A stretch of 22,423 bases of DNA from CAZVYJ01 sp964631565 (GCA_964631565.1 CAZVYJ010000049.1:1-22423); one strand, 5' to 3'. Counted from the first letter of the stretch, positions 14,901 to 22,212 are shown. Translations and numbers: made by a program. Notes: generated by a model not told the origin, from the sequence alone.

Positions 14901-17156
14901 TTGAGGAAAACCCGTAACGTGTGCGCTGAGTCCGAAAAGCGAGGGTATTCATCGGGCAGGTTGACAACTGCGCAGCTCGACGGCATGGTGCGTGAACTTG
15001 ACGCCCTTCCGGTCGATCCCGCGGTGTCATCGCGTCTGGTGGAACTGCTGGCCGAGCCGCAGGCGGATTCGACGAATGCCTGGGATCGCGTCGTCGCCGT
15101 AATCCGGACCGATCCGGCCATGTCGGCCAGGCTGCTGACGATGGCGGGCGACGCCGGTTCGCCCGCGCGCACGATTGTTCATGCGATAGAAACGCTCGGC
15201 CGCGACGCCGTCGCCGCCGCGATACTCACTCAGGCGGCACATCTCGCCGGAATGGACATCGCCGAGTTCAGGCGGCACAGCCTGGCGACGGCATGTGCAG
15301 CGGAACTTATAGCCAGAAGACTCGCCATGCCGATAGACCCCGCCGAGGCGTACACGTGCGGCCTGCTGCATGATATCGGCAAGCTGGTTCTGGCGGCCGC
15401 CATGCCGAAAAGCTACGCCCGCGCAATTCAGGCAGCCGAAAAGCACAACGCAAACATCGCCGAATTTGAGCGAAAAATAATAGGTCACGACCATACGGTC
15501 GTCGGCCGGCGGTTCGCCGAACACCGGCATTTTTCCAACGCGATAGAGGAAACGCTCTGGCTGCATCACCAGCCGTTCGAAGCCATTCCCGAAACCGTAA
15601 CCGACCGCCACCTTATCGCCGTGGTGAGCCTGGCCGATACGATCGCCCGCGAGCAGCGATGCGGATTCTCCGGCAACTTCACGTTCCCTCGCCCTTCCAG
15701 CCTGCAGGCGCAGCAGATGGGACTGTCTCAGGCCGATCTGGATCAAATCGCCGCCTCGCTCGCCGGGGAAGTCGCCAGCCGATGCCGCACGCATGAAACG
15801 GCCTCTCACGAAGACAAAGCCGGCGGCGAAACACTCGCAATGGCCAACGCCGCAATGGGCCGGCTGAACGACGAACTGCTCGCCCGCTCTCAAAAGCTCG
15901 CCGACCAGGCCCGCGCGTTCGAGCTGATGCACAGCTTCTTCAGTGACGTCCGACCGGACGCCTCCGTAACCGACGTGCTGCTGGCGATCGCCCGCGCAGC
16001 GGCTTCGTGCTGCCGCGCGGATGCGAGCAGGTCGCAGCCCGTTGTCGCATATTCGCTGGAGGAGCACGAAAAATTCGTCACCGCACTGCGGTGGGAAGGC
16101 GGAAAGCGGATATCCGTCCGCACCTTCGACTGTGCCGATACCGCAGCCGCCGCCATGCCCGGCAATGCTGTCGCTGCGATAAACATGCTGCTGGCCGAGC
16201 CGGCCGACTTCACCGTCTGGCTGAACCCGGGCGCGTACACGCACATGCCTCTGACATGCGCCGGCCGATACGTCGGCGGCGCGTTTGTGCCGGCGGAAAC
16301 GCACAACATGAAAAATTCGGCAGCCGGCGATTTCGAAACCATCGCCGGCGCCATGTCGTTCGCCCTTGCAGCCGCTCAGGACAAACAGAATGCCAAGGCA
16401 ATGAGCGAGCAGCTCGCAGCCGCGTCTCAGGTGCTCGCCGAAACACAGGAAAGCCTCGCCGAGGCCAAGACCCTGGCGGCGATAGGCGAAATGGCAGCCG
16501 GGGCCGCCCACGAGTTGAATAACCCGCTTGCAGTGATTTCCGGCCGGGCGCAGCTTATGCGCGACAAGGCCGGCGACGATGCCGCAAAGAAGACCTGGCA
16601 GCTTATAGCCGACCAGGCGCATCGCATAAGTGACATTATTTCTCAACTTATGGAATATGCCAATCCGCCGGTTCCCGTACCCTCTGATGTGAACCCCCTG
16701 GAAATACTTTCCGAAGCAATAGAAGCATTTTCTTCTTCAGATCATCCTCAAGCCGCATCTCTACAAGCCGATATAGAGGTTGGAGGCCCTGTTCCGCTCG
16801 TGCGAGTGGATGCGGGTCAGTTGCGTGCGGTAGTTGTGGAACTGATTACCAACGCAGCCAACGCCACGAAAACTGAGCCGCAGCTCAGCTTGACAACCGA
16901 AGCGGACGACACGAACGGCACGGTCCTGATTTCCGTAAAGGACAACGGCCCGGGCATGGACGAGCAGGTGCTGGCCCGGGCATTTACGCCGTTTTATTCC
17001 TCGCAGCAGGCGGGGCGCCGCAATGGGCTGGGACTGCCGCGAGCGAAACGCTTCGTGGAAAGCAACGGCGGAAGGATGTGGATAAGTTCGGCCAAAGGCA
17101 AAGGCACGACCGTCCATATCGAGCTTCCGCAGGCAAAGGCGAGACAGTTAAAGTAG
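14901..17156 (+). CDS. HDOD-domain sensor histidine kinase
   Basis: The protein (up to 751 residues) has an HDOD/HD-type N-terminal domain (about 30-300: LDALPVDPAVSSRL, LLHDIGKLVL with H157 and D158, later LWLHHQP and SLADTIA), then a coiled stretch (about 310-345), a GAF-like region (about 345-495), a second coiled stretch, and a histidine kinase core: phospho-acceptor H537 in AAHELNNPL, N box ELITNAANA with N651, DNGPGMD, FTPFYSS and NGLGLPRAK. There are no transmembrane segments, so it is cytoplasmic. The HD residues look fuller than in many HDOD domains, so hydrolase activity is possible but unproven. The start is unsure: TTG 14901 is the outermost, GTG 14919 is an alternative, and neither has good Shine-Dalgarno spacing. 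It lies between two receiver proteins. Confidence 0.88.
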   Translation: MRKTRNVCAESEKRGYSSGRLTTAQLDGMVRELDALPVDPAVSSRLVELLAEPQADSTNAWDRVVAVIRTDPAMSARLLTMAGDAGSPARTIVHAIETLGRDAVAAAILTQAAHLAGMDIAEFRRHSLATACAAELIARRLAMPIDPAEAYTCGLLHDIGKLVLAAAMPKSYARAIQAAEKHNANIAEFERKIIGHDHTVVGRRFAEHRHFSNAIEETLWLHHQPFEAIPETVTDRHLIAVVSLADTIAREQRCGFSGNFTFPRPSSLQAQQMGLSQADLDQIAASLAGEVASRCRTHETASHEDKAGGETLAMANAAMGRLNDELLARSQKLADQARAFELMHSFFSDVRPDASVTDVLLAIARAAASCCRADASRSQPVVAYSLEEHEKFVTALRWEGGKRISVRTFDCADTAAAAMPGNAVAAINMLLAEPADFTVWLNPGAYTHMPLTCAGRYVGGAFVPAETHNMKNSAAGDFETIAGAMSFALAAAQDKQNAKAMSEQLAAASQVLAETQESLAEAKTLAAIGEMAAGAAHELNNPLAVISGRAQLMRDKAGDDAAKKTWQLIADQAHRISDIISQLMEYANPPVPVPSDVNPLEILSEAIEAFSSSDHPQAASLQADIEVGGPVPLVRVDAGQLRAVVVELITNAANATKTEPQLSLTTEADDTNGTVLISVKDNGPGMDEQVLARAFTPFYSSQQAGRRNGLGLPRAKRFVESNGGRMWISSAKGKGTTVHIELPQAKARQLK

Positions 17157-17167
17157 AGGCGGTATAA

Positions 17168-18175
17168 ATGAGCTCTTTTCACGGTCACAAAAAGCCGCGC
17201 GTGCTTGTCGTGGACGACGAGCCGGCAATATGCGAACTTCTCGTGGACGCCCTCGCTGATACGGGCTACGAAGTCTGCACGGCATGCAGCGGCAGAGAGG
17301 CCATCAACCTCGCGCGCGAGCAAAGCCCGGATATCATCGTCACCGACATAGAACTCGGCGACCGCAACGGGCTGGACGTGATAGACGCCGTGCGTTCAAA
17401 CGTCGGCGACATACCGGCAGTGGTTATCACGGGCCACGGAAACGTGGAAGTATTCACCAGCGCCTCGCGCCGCCGACCGGTTGAACTCATGACCAAGCCG
17501 CCCGACATACATCGCCTGCGAGACGTCATCCGCCAGGAACTCAGCCGGCAGGCCGAAAGCGACCATCTCCGCAAGCGCAACAGGCGTCTGCGCGGCGCGG
17601 TGCAGGCGGCGAACAAAAAGCGGAAGAACACACATCGCCAGCTCAACGCGACCTGCGAAGGGCTGGCCACCGCATACGATACGCTTCGCGGGCAGATGGC
17701 GATGCAGAAAGTCGTCCTCGCCTACCAGCGAGAACTTATCGCCGCCAAGACCGACGACGACGTGTTCCGCTCGCTGTTCAGCCTGTACGTCAACCGCAGC
17801 GGACCGGTTTACGGTGCGGCACTGGTATGCAACACCAACGCCGAGCTGCAGATAGTCGGCCGATTCGGCGTTCCGACGCCCGACAGCATAAAATTCTGCG
17901 AAATGCTCAGCGGGCCGATTATCGACGCCCTGCTGACGACCCCGCAGACAATGCTCATCGACGCCGGCGACGAATGCGATCTGTTCGACGAGTCGATACA
18001 GAAATTCCTGCCCGGCATGACACTGCTTGCCGTCCCGCTGCTGCCGACCGCAGGCGAGATGATCGGCGTCGTCCTGCTGTACCGCAAGGGCGAGCAGCCT
18101 TTCACCGACGACGACGTGGCGCTGGCGGAACTGATAGCAACGCCCACCGCCGCCGCGATACGAAGAAACGATTAA
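17168..18175 (+). CDS. Receiver-GAF signalling protein
   Basis: The 335-residue protein has an N-terminal receiver (about 10-125: VVDDEPA, phospho-acceptor D60 in IIVTDIELGD, VITGHGN, and K110 in LMTKPP), a charged coiled-coil linker (about 125-190, with QRELIAAKTDDDVF), and a C-terminal GAF-like domain (about 190-332, ending ALAELIATPTAAAIRRND). No enzymatic or DNA-binding output is visible, so it may sense a ligand and act by protein contact, perhaps on the kinase. GAGG (17156-17159) is 8 nt before the ATG, and the gene starts 11 nt after the kinase stop, a tight operon. A bidirectional terminator follows. Confidence 0.87.
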   Translation: MSSFHGHKKPRVLVVDDEPAICELLVDALADTGYEVCTACSGREAINLAREQSPDIIVTDIELGDRNGLDVIDAVRSNVGDIPAVVITGHGNVEVFTSASRRRPVELMTKPPDIHRLRDVIRQELSRQAESDHLRKRNRRLRGAVQAANKKRKNTHRQLNATCEGLATAYDTLRGQMAMQKVVLAYQRELIAAKTDDDVFRSLFSLYVNRSGPVYGAALVCNTNAELQIVGRFGVPTPDSIKFCEMLSGPIIDALLTTPQTMLIDAGDECDLFDESIQKFLPGMTLLAVPLLPTAGEMIGVVLLYRKGEQPFTDDDVALAELIATPTAAAIRRND

Positions 18176-18204
18176 CAACGATTGATGAGGAGCCCCTCTG
18201 CTTA

Positions 18205-18236
18205 AAAACAAAGCCCCCGTACGGGGGCTTTGTTTT
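18205..18236. terminator. Perfect 32-nt bidirectional terminator
   Basis: AAAACAAAGCCCCCGT (18205-18220) is exactly the reverse complement of 18221-18236. The GC-rich core flanked by A-run and T-run works as an intrinsic terminator on both strands: for the receiver-GAF gene (+) and for ahcY (-), whose stop is at 18256. Confidence 0.92.
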
Positions 18237-18255
18237 CCTTTGTTTCAGTCAGTCA

Positions 18256-19665
18256 TTAGTACCTGTAATGCTCCGGTTTGAATGGGCCTTCGACCGGCAC
18301 GCCGATGTAGTCGGCCTGCTCGGGACGGAGCTTAGTCAGCTTCGCGCCGATCCGCGACAGGTGCAGGCGGGCGACTTCTTCGTCGAGCTTTTTGTCCAGG
18401 CGGTAGACGTTTACCGGTCGGCCCTTATTGGTCCACAGGTCTATCTGGGCCAGCGTCTGGTTCGTGAACGAGTTGCTCATCACGAAGCTGGGATGTCCTG
18501 TAGCACAGCCGAGGTTCACAAGCCGGCCCTCGGCCAGCAGGTAGATGCTGTGGCCGTCCGGGAATGTGTACATGTCGACCTGCGGCTTGATATTCGTCTT
18601 TTTTATGCCGGGCCAGGCCTGGAGTCTGTCGACCTGTATTTCGTTGTCGAAGTGCCCGATATTGCAGACGATGGCCTGGTCTTTCATTTTGGACATGTGC
18701 TCGGCCGTGATGATGTCCCTGTTGCCCGTGGCGGTTACGTAAATGTCGCCGTAAGGCAGCGCGTCTTCCACTGTGGCGACCTTGTAGCCGGCCATCGCCG
18801 CCTGAAGGGCGCAGATGGGGTCGATTTCCGTCACCCACACCTGTGCGCGGTGGTTTTTGAGCGTCTCGGCCGAACCTTTGCCCACGTCGCCGTAACCGCA
18901 CACGACGGCCGTCTTGCCGGCGATCATCACGTCGGTCGCGCGCTTGATGCCGTCTACCAGCGATTCGCGGCAGCCGTAAATGTTGTCGAACTTGCTCTTG
19001 GTCACCGAGTCATTAACGTTGATGGCCGGCACGAGCAGTTCGCCGCGCTCCATCATCTGGTAGAGCCGATGCACGCCGGTGGTCGTTTCCTCGGAAACGC
19101 CCTTCCAGTCGGCTACCAGCCGATGCCAGAATTTCGGGTCTTCCGCGAGTATGTTTTTCAGCGTATTGTTGATTATCTTCAGTTCCTTGTTGTCGGTCGG
19201 CACGTCGAGAATCGACGCGTCGTTCTCGGCTGCGTAGCCGCGGTGGATCATCAGCGTGGCGTCGCCGCCGTCATCGACGACGAGGTTTGGGCCTTTGCCG
19301 TCCGGCCAGGTGAGGGCGTACTTTGTGTACTGCCAGTATTCTTCGAGGCTCTCGCCCTTGTAGGCGAAGACCGGCACGCCGGCTTCGACCATGGCGGCCG
19401 CCGCGTGATCCTGCGTGGAGAATATGTTGCAGCTCGCCCAGCGAACGTCGGCGCCAAGCTCGCGGAGCGTCTCGATGAGGACGGCCGTCTGGATGGTCAT
19501 ATGCAGGCTGCCCATAATGCGGGCGCCGGCGAGCGGCCTGGTCTTGCCGTACTTGGCACGGGTGGCCATCAGGCCGGGCATCTCGTGCTCGGCAATCATG
19601 ATTTCCTTGCGGCCGAAGTCGGCCAGCGAAATATCCTTGATCCTGTAATCCTGTTTCTTGGACAT
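18256..19665 (-). CDS. ahcY: Adenosylhomocysteinase
   Basis: AhcY (SahH) reversibly splits S-adenosylhomocysteine into adenosine and homocysteine, keeping methyltransferases free of product inhibition. The 469-residue protein is typical: MPGLMATRAKYG near the start, the SLHMTIQTAVLIETL substrate segment, VPAINVNDSVTKSKFDN with the catalytic Lys/Asp, the NAD-binding VCGYGDVGKGSA, CNIGHFDNEI, and the C-terminal FKPEHYRY that reaches the neighbouring subunit's NAD. GTG/ATG choice is simple: ATG 19665 follows AAAGGTGA. The gene is downstream of trpF on the same strand, 107 nt apart, and probably has its own promoter and a structured leader. Confidence 0.97.
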   Translation of the reverse strand: MSKKQDYRIKDISLADFGRKEIMIAEHEMPGLMATRAKYGKTRPLAGARIMGSLHMTIQTAVLIETLRELGADVRWASCNIFSTQDHAAAAMVEAGVPVFAYKGESLEEYWQYTKYALTWPDGKGPNLVVDDGGDATLMIHRGYAAENDASILDVPTDNKELKIINNTLKNILAEDPKFWHRLVADWKGVSEETTTGVHRLYQMMERGELLVPAINVNDSVTKSKFDNIYGCRESLVDGIKRATDVMIAGKTAVVCGYGDVGKGSAETLKNHRAQVWVTEIDPICALQAAMAGYKVATVEDALPYGDIYVTATGNRDIITAEHMSKMKDQAIVCNIGHFDNEIQVDRLQAWPGIKKTNIKPQVDMYTFPDGHSIYLLAEGRLVNLGCATGHPSFVMSNSFTNQTLAQIDLWTNKGRPVNVYRLDKKLDEEVARLHLSRIGAKLTKLRPEQADYIGVPVEGPFKPEHYRY

Positions 19666-19683
19666 CAGTCACCTTTCATGAAT

Positions 19684-19760
19684 CCGCCCCGTTAGGCGGT
19701 CCGCCCCCTGGGGGCGTGTCTGTATCGGGGATATTGTCCAGATTTGGGGCGAAAAAGCAA
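19684..19760 (-). promoter_or_regulatory. Possible ahcY promoter and structured leader
   Basis: On the minus strand TTGCTT (19760-19755) and CAATAT (19736-19731) are 18 nt apart, a mediocre promoter. The leader then forms two GC-rich hairpins: CGCCCCC/GGGGGCG (19702-19716) and CCGCC/GGCGG (19684-19699), the latter 15 nt before the ribosome site region. I could not match either to the SAH or SAM riboswitch consensus. Confidence 0.3.
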
Positions 19761-19772
19761 CGCCGCTTAATG

Positions 19773-20405
19773 TTAACGGCCCCTGACTGCCCGGATAAAG
19801 GCCGCCACTTTGGCCATATCTTTCACGCCGGGCGAGCTTTCCACGCCCGATGCGGCGTCGACGCCCCACGGTTTTACCGTTTCGACCGCCTGACGGATGT
19901 TGCACGGGTTCAGCCCGCCTGCAAGTATGAGGGGCCGGCCGCAATCCAAACCCGCAGCAAGTTTCCAGTTGAACTGCTTTCCCGTGCCGCCCCGGGAAGA
20001 CGGGTCGTAGGCGTCCAGCAGCACGGCAAACAGATTATCTCCGGCTGCTTTTACCCAGTCGCTAATTGCGGCGACGCTTGCGGCATCGCGAATGCGAAAC
20101 GCCTTTATGCACGGCACTGAAATACGCGGGACGACGTTCGGCTGCTCGTCGCCGTGCAATTGTACGTAATTGATGCCGGTTTCGGCAATGACGGCGTTAA
20201 TATCCTCGACGGACGCGTTTACGAACACGCCTATCGTCGCCATGCCGGCCGGCAGGGCCTTTACGATTTCCGCGGCCTGGGCGACAGTCACCTGCCGCGG
20301 CGAATCGGCGAAGACCAAACCTATCGCATCAGCGCCCATTTTTGCGATTTCGACCGCGTCGGCCGGGCTGCGAAGGCCCTCTATTTTCACATAAACTTGC
20401 CGCAT
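19773..20405 (-). CDS. trpF: Phosphoribosylanthranilate isomerase, unusual active site
   Basis: TrpF isomerises phosphoribosylanthranilate to CdRP in tryptophan synthesis, using a Cys as general base and an Asp as general acid on a TIM barrel. The 210-residue protein has the family features: GADAIGLVFADSPRQV with R37, VQLHGDE, LLDAYDPSSRGGTGK with the acid D131, LAGGLNP, and SGVESSPGVKD. The signature VKICG reads VKIEG: E9 (codon GAG, 20379-20381) replaces the catalytic Cys, and FDW reads FNW. Either Glu takes over as base or the substrate differs. No other trp gene is in the window. The gene starts at ATG 20405, without a ribosome site, 7 nt after a promoter -10. Confidence 0.9.
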   Translation of the reverse strand: MRQVYVKIEGLRSPADAVEIAKMGADAIGLVFADSPRQVTVAQAAEIVKALPAGMATIGVFVNASVEDINAVIAETGINYVQLHGDEQPNVVPRISVPCIKAFRIRDAASVAAISDWVKAAGDNLFAVLLDAYDPSSRGGTGKQFNWKLAAGLDCGRPLILAGGLNPCNIRQAVETVKPWGVDAASGVESSPGVKDMAKVAAFIRAVRGR

Positions 20406-20411
20406 TGTCGC

Positions 20412-20440
20412 AATATAGCCCGCCGGCCGGCCGCTTGCAA
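20412..20440 (-). promoter_or_regulatory. trpF promoter
   Basis: On the minus strand TTGCAA (20440-20435) and TATATT (20417-20412) are separated by exactly 17 nt. Only six nucleotides separate the -10 from the trpF ATG, so transcription should start at or next to the start codon. Confidence 0.6.
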
Positions 20441-20475
20441 TGCCGCAACAAAAGCCGGAACTCGGCCATGCGGGG

Positions 20476-20504
20476 TTGACAATTAAGCGTTTCTGACATA
20501 ATGT
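20476..20504 (+). promoter_or_regulatory. tRNA-Leu promoter
   Basis: A perfect -35 TTGACA (20476-20481) is followed by CATAAT (20497-20502, 15-nt spacer) or TAATGT (20499-20504, 17-nt spacer). It points toward the tRNA, whose 5' end is 44 nt further on. Confidence 0.75.
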
Positions 20505-20511
20505 TAGCCGC

Positions 20512-20530
20512 TCGCCCCGAAGCGGGGCGA
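20512..20530 (+). other. Hairpin in the tRNA-Leu leader
   Basis: TCGCCCCG (20512-20519) pairs perfectly with CGGGGCGA (20523-20530) around AAG; GCTCG/CGAGC extends the stem with a bulge and CTTTTGTG follows. It lies between the promoter and the mature tRNA. It resembles an intrinsic terminator, although the T-run is only four. Confidence 0.65.
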
Positions 20531-20547
20531 CGAGCTTTTGTGTTTAT

Positions 20548-20632
20548 GCCCGGGTGGCGGAATTGGCAGACGCGCCAGGTTGAGGGCCTGGTGGGGTAAT
20601 ACCCCATGCTGGTTCAAATCCAGTCCCGGGCA
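20548..20632 (+). tRNA. tRNA-Leu (anticodon GAG)
   Basis: The acceptor stem GCCCGGG (20548-20554) pairs with CCCGGGC (20625-20631), with discriminator A at 20632. The anticodon stem CCAGG/CCTGG (20575-20579 / 20587-20591) closes the loop TTGAGGG with anticodon GAG (20582-20584), reading CTC/CTT. A long variable arm (GGGG TAATA CCCC) marks class II tRNA-Leu; the T-loop is TTCAAAT. CCA is not encoded. Seven T (20633-20639) follow directly and probably end the transcript. Confidence 0.96.
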
Positions 20633-20754
20633 TTTTTTTGCGCCCGTTTTCCGGCCTCCTGCGGCGGTTGCGCAGCCGCAGGCGAATCCCCAAAAAAATG
20701 AGCAAAATTACCCCGGAATTACACTCAAAATATCCTCTTCATTTTCGTTGTTTC

Positions 20755-20783
20755 TTGCACATTTCTCATTCCCATGCGATAAT
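20755..20783 (+). promoter_or_regulatory. Promoter candidate for the 20833-21685 genes
   Basis: TTGCAC (20755-20760) and GATAAT (20778-20783, five of six -10 bases) are 17 nt apart; the start codon is 50 nt downstream. A separate GC-rich hairpin, CCTGCGGC/GCCGCAGG (20658-20682), lies upstream between the tRNA and this promoter. Confidence 0.5.
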
Positions 20784-20832
20784 AATATGGCTCGACTTTC
20801 AGGCCATATCCGACGGCAGGGAGACTTGTTAA

Positions 20833-21072
20833 ATGAGCGGCGGCTCCGGCAGCATTTCAAACGAAATGTCGGCCATGTTGAATGTGGAAAAGCAACTGGC
20901 GATGAGTCTCACTGAGGCTTCAGAAGAGATTGCGCACACCGAATGTCTCGATAACGAGCAGCGGGCTGAAGTCTACACAATAATCCAGGCGCTGACGGCC
21001 GACACCAAAAACCACTGCGAACTCGTCAAGCTCCTGACCGCCGCAAACACCGGAGTAAAAAAAGATGCTTGA
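20833..21072 (+). CDS. Small helical protein of unknown function
   Basis: The 79-residue product is not a family I recognise. After a Gly/Ser-rich start, it should form two helices: NVEKQLAMSLTEASEEI (17-33) and EQRAEVYTIIQALTADT (42-58), continuing to NHCELVKLL. It is acidic overall and ends in a short basic tail (GVKKDA). GGGAG (20819-20823) is 9 nt before the ATG. Its end overlaps the next gene by 8 nt, so the two are translationally coupled and probably act together. The helix-turn-helix hairpin with Glu in the first helix and a His in the second recalls half of a ferritin-like bundle, but this is only a resemblance. Confidence 0.75.
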   Translation: MSGGSGSISNEMSAMLNVEKQLAMSLTEASEEIAHTECLDNEQRAEVYTIIQALTADTKNHCELVKLLTAANTGVKKDA

Positions 21073-21256
21073 ACAGGAAATGCTCCGTGAACAGTTTCAG
21101 GCCCTGCTCCAGCGCGAGCAGGAGGCCGCCAAGGCCTACGCCGACCTGCTCGCCAAGGCTGCCGACGCATCGACGCGGCAGCAGGTCGAGCAGCTCTACA
21201 TCGGCAAGCAGCGCCACGTCCAGCTCGCAGAACGCCTGCTGGAAATCGTGGATTAA
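21065..21256 (+). CDS. Small helical-hairpin protein, overlaps its upstream neighbour
   Basis: The 63-residue protein is predicted as two amphipathic helices: residues 2-33 (EMLREQFQALLQREQEAAKA and on) and 36-62 (RQQVEQLYIGKQRHVQLAER). Glu, Tyr and His spacing (E-x2-AKAY, then RH-x2-L) is reminiscent of half a ferritin/rubrerythrin bundle, but the characteristic ExxH pair is not present and I cannot assign a family. ATG 21065 overlaps the end of the preceding gene by 8 nt; a GGAG lies about 10 nt upstream inside that gene. A SpoIIAA-like gene follows after 66 nt. Confidence 0.72.
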   Translation: MLEQEMLREQFQALLQREQEAAKAYADLLAKAADASTRQQVEQLYIGKQRHVQLAERLLEIVD

Positions 21257-21322
21257 TCGACTCTAATCGCGCGATATCCGCAGTTTCTTGCAATCTGTCC
21301 TGCACAAGATCGGAGAGCCGAC

Positions 21323-21685
21323 ATGATTGAGTACACACTCGATAAAGAGCGGTCAATCGTGCATGTTCGCGTAATGGGGCCGCTGCAAAAGCAGGATTTC
21401 AACGAACTCGCCAAGACGGTCGACCCCTTCATCGAAGAAACGGGGAAACTTGCCGGCCTGATACTGGAGACAACCAGCTTTCCCGGCTGGGAAAACATCG
21501 GAGCCGCAATTCGCCACCTGCGATTCGTCCGTGACCATCACAAAAAAGTAAGCAAGGTCGCCGTCGTGACCGACTCGGTTCTGGGAAAGCTGGCCGAGCA
21601 GATTGCATCGCATTTCGTCGCAGCCGAGATCAAACGCTTCCCCGCCGGCCAACTCGAAGCGGCAAGGGAATGGATAGCTTCTTGA
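21323..21685 (+). CDS. SpoIIAA-like (STAS-fold) protein
   Basis: The 120-residue protein matches the SpoIIAA-like family, a STAS/CRAL-TRIO-like alpha-beta fold: an N-terminal strand pair (IVHVRVMGPLQKQDFNEL), the central FPGWENIGAAIRHLRFVRDH, KVAVVTDS, and the C-terminal EIKRFPAGQLEAAREWI. Unlike true SpoIIAA, it has no obvious phosphorylatable Ser after the central strand, so an anti-anti-sigma role is not supported. Such proteins are common and of unknown, possibly lipid-related, function. GGAGA (21312-21316) lies 6 nt before the ATG. It may share a transcript with the two small genes before it. Confidence 0.87.
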   Translation: MIEYTLDKERSIVHVRVMGPLQKQDFNELAKTVDPFIEETGKLAGLILETTSFPGWENIGAAIRHLRFVRDHHKKVSKVAVVTDSVLGKLAEQIASHFVAAEIKRFPAGQLEAAREWIAS

Positions 21686-21699
21686 TATAAAGCAGATTT

Positions 21700-22212
21700 T
21701 TACGGGGTTGTGATGTTGGACTCCGAAGTCTCCGTATTTTCATCGTGAAAGAATTTTTCTTCCACGCAGTTGAGCGTCGCAGTGTATTTTGCAGCCATCA
21801 TTTCGAAGAATTCATAACTCCCGTCCTTTGCATCCTCCCCCTCTTCCTTGGCTTCCTGCATATATTTATGGCATTCCTCTATCTGCTCAATCAGGTATCC
21901 CCTCGCAGCCATCGCCGAAACATAACGATAGTCCTGCTTGTCCACGATGACCGGATACCGCTTCATCGCCTCAGCCTTCCAGCCCATATCATAAACAACA
22001 ACCTTGATTTCCATTTTGGACAAATCAAGACCGTCGGCCCACTCCTCCCACTGATACAAATCGTAACCGATAAACTCATAGGCCACGCATTGCGGCCCGA
22101 AATCGTCATAGTCGAGAACGAGCAGCCCGTCATCTGCAGGCTGGGAAGCACAGCCGGTGAAAAGAATCCCCAACAGCATAACACAATAAGGCAACTTATT
22201 CGTGTGTGGCAT
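21700..22212 (-). CDS. Putative lipoprotein of unknown function
   Basis: The 170-residue product starts with a lipoprotein signal: a short basic stretch (HTNK), hydrophobic YCVMLLGILF, and the lipobox LFTGC with C21 as the lipidated residue. The mature part is acidic, with Trp/Tyr-rich segments (YQWEEWADGL) and a long, charged C-terminal helix (IEQIEECHKYMQEAKEEGE). I do not recognise a family. ATG 22212 is chosen because GGGGAGA lies 6 nt upstream and it places the signal peptide at the N-terminus; the longer frame to 22347 would bury it and run into a palindrome. It converges with the SpoIIAA-like gene with a 14-nt gap. Confidence 0.78.
   Translation of the reverse strand: MPHTNKLPYCVMLLGILFTGCASQPADDGLLVLDYDDFGPQCVAYEFIGYDLYQWEEWADGLDLSKMEIKVVVYDMGWKAEAMKRYPVIVDKQDYRYVSAMAARGYLIEQIEECHKYMQEAKEEGEDAKDGSYEFFEMMAAKYTATLNCVEEKFFHDENTETSESNITTP

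Noticed and set aside
15027..16646. A 539-codon frame on the minus strand opposite the kinase gene
   Set aside because: The kinase on the plus strand has all its motifs; the antisense frame shows none and no ribosome site.
17827..19695. A 622-codon open frame on the plus strand opposite ahcY
   Set aside because: It runs through a perfect terminator and overlaps ahcY and the receiver-GAF gene, both certain; the product has no family features.
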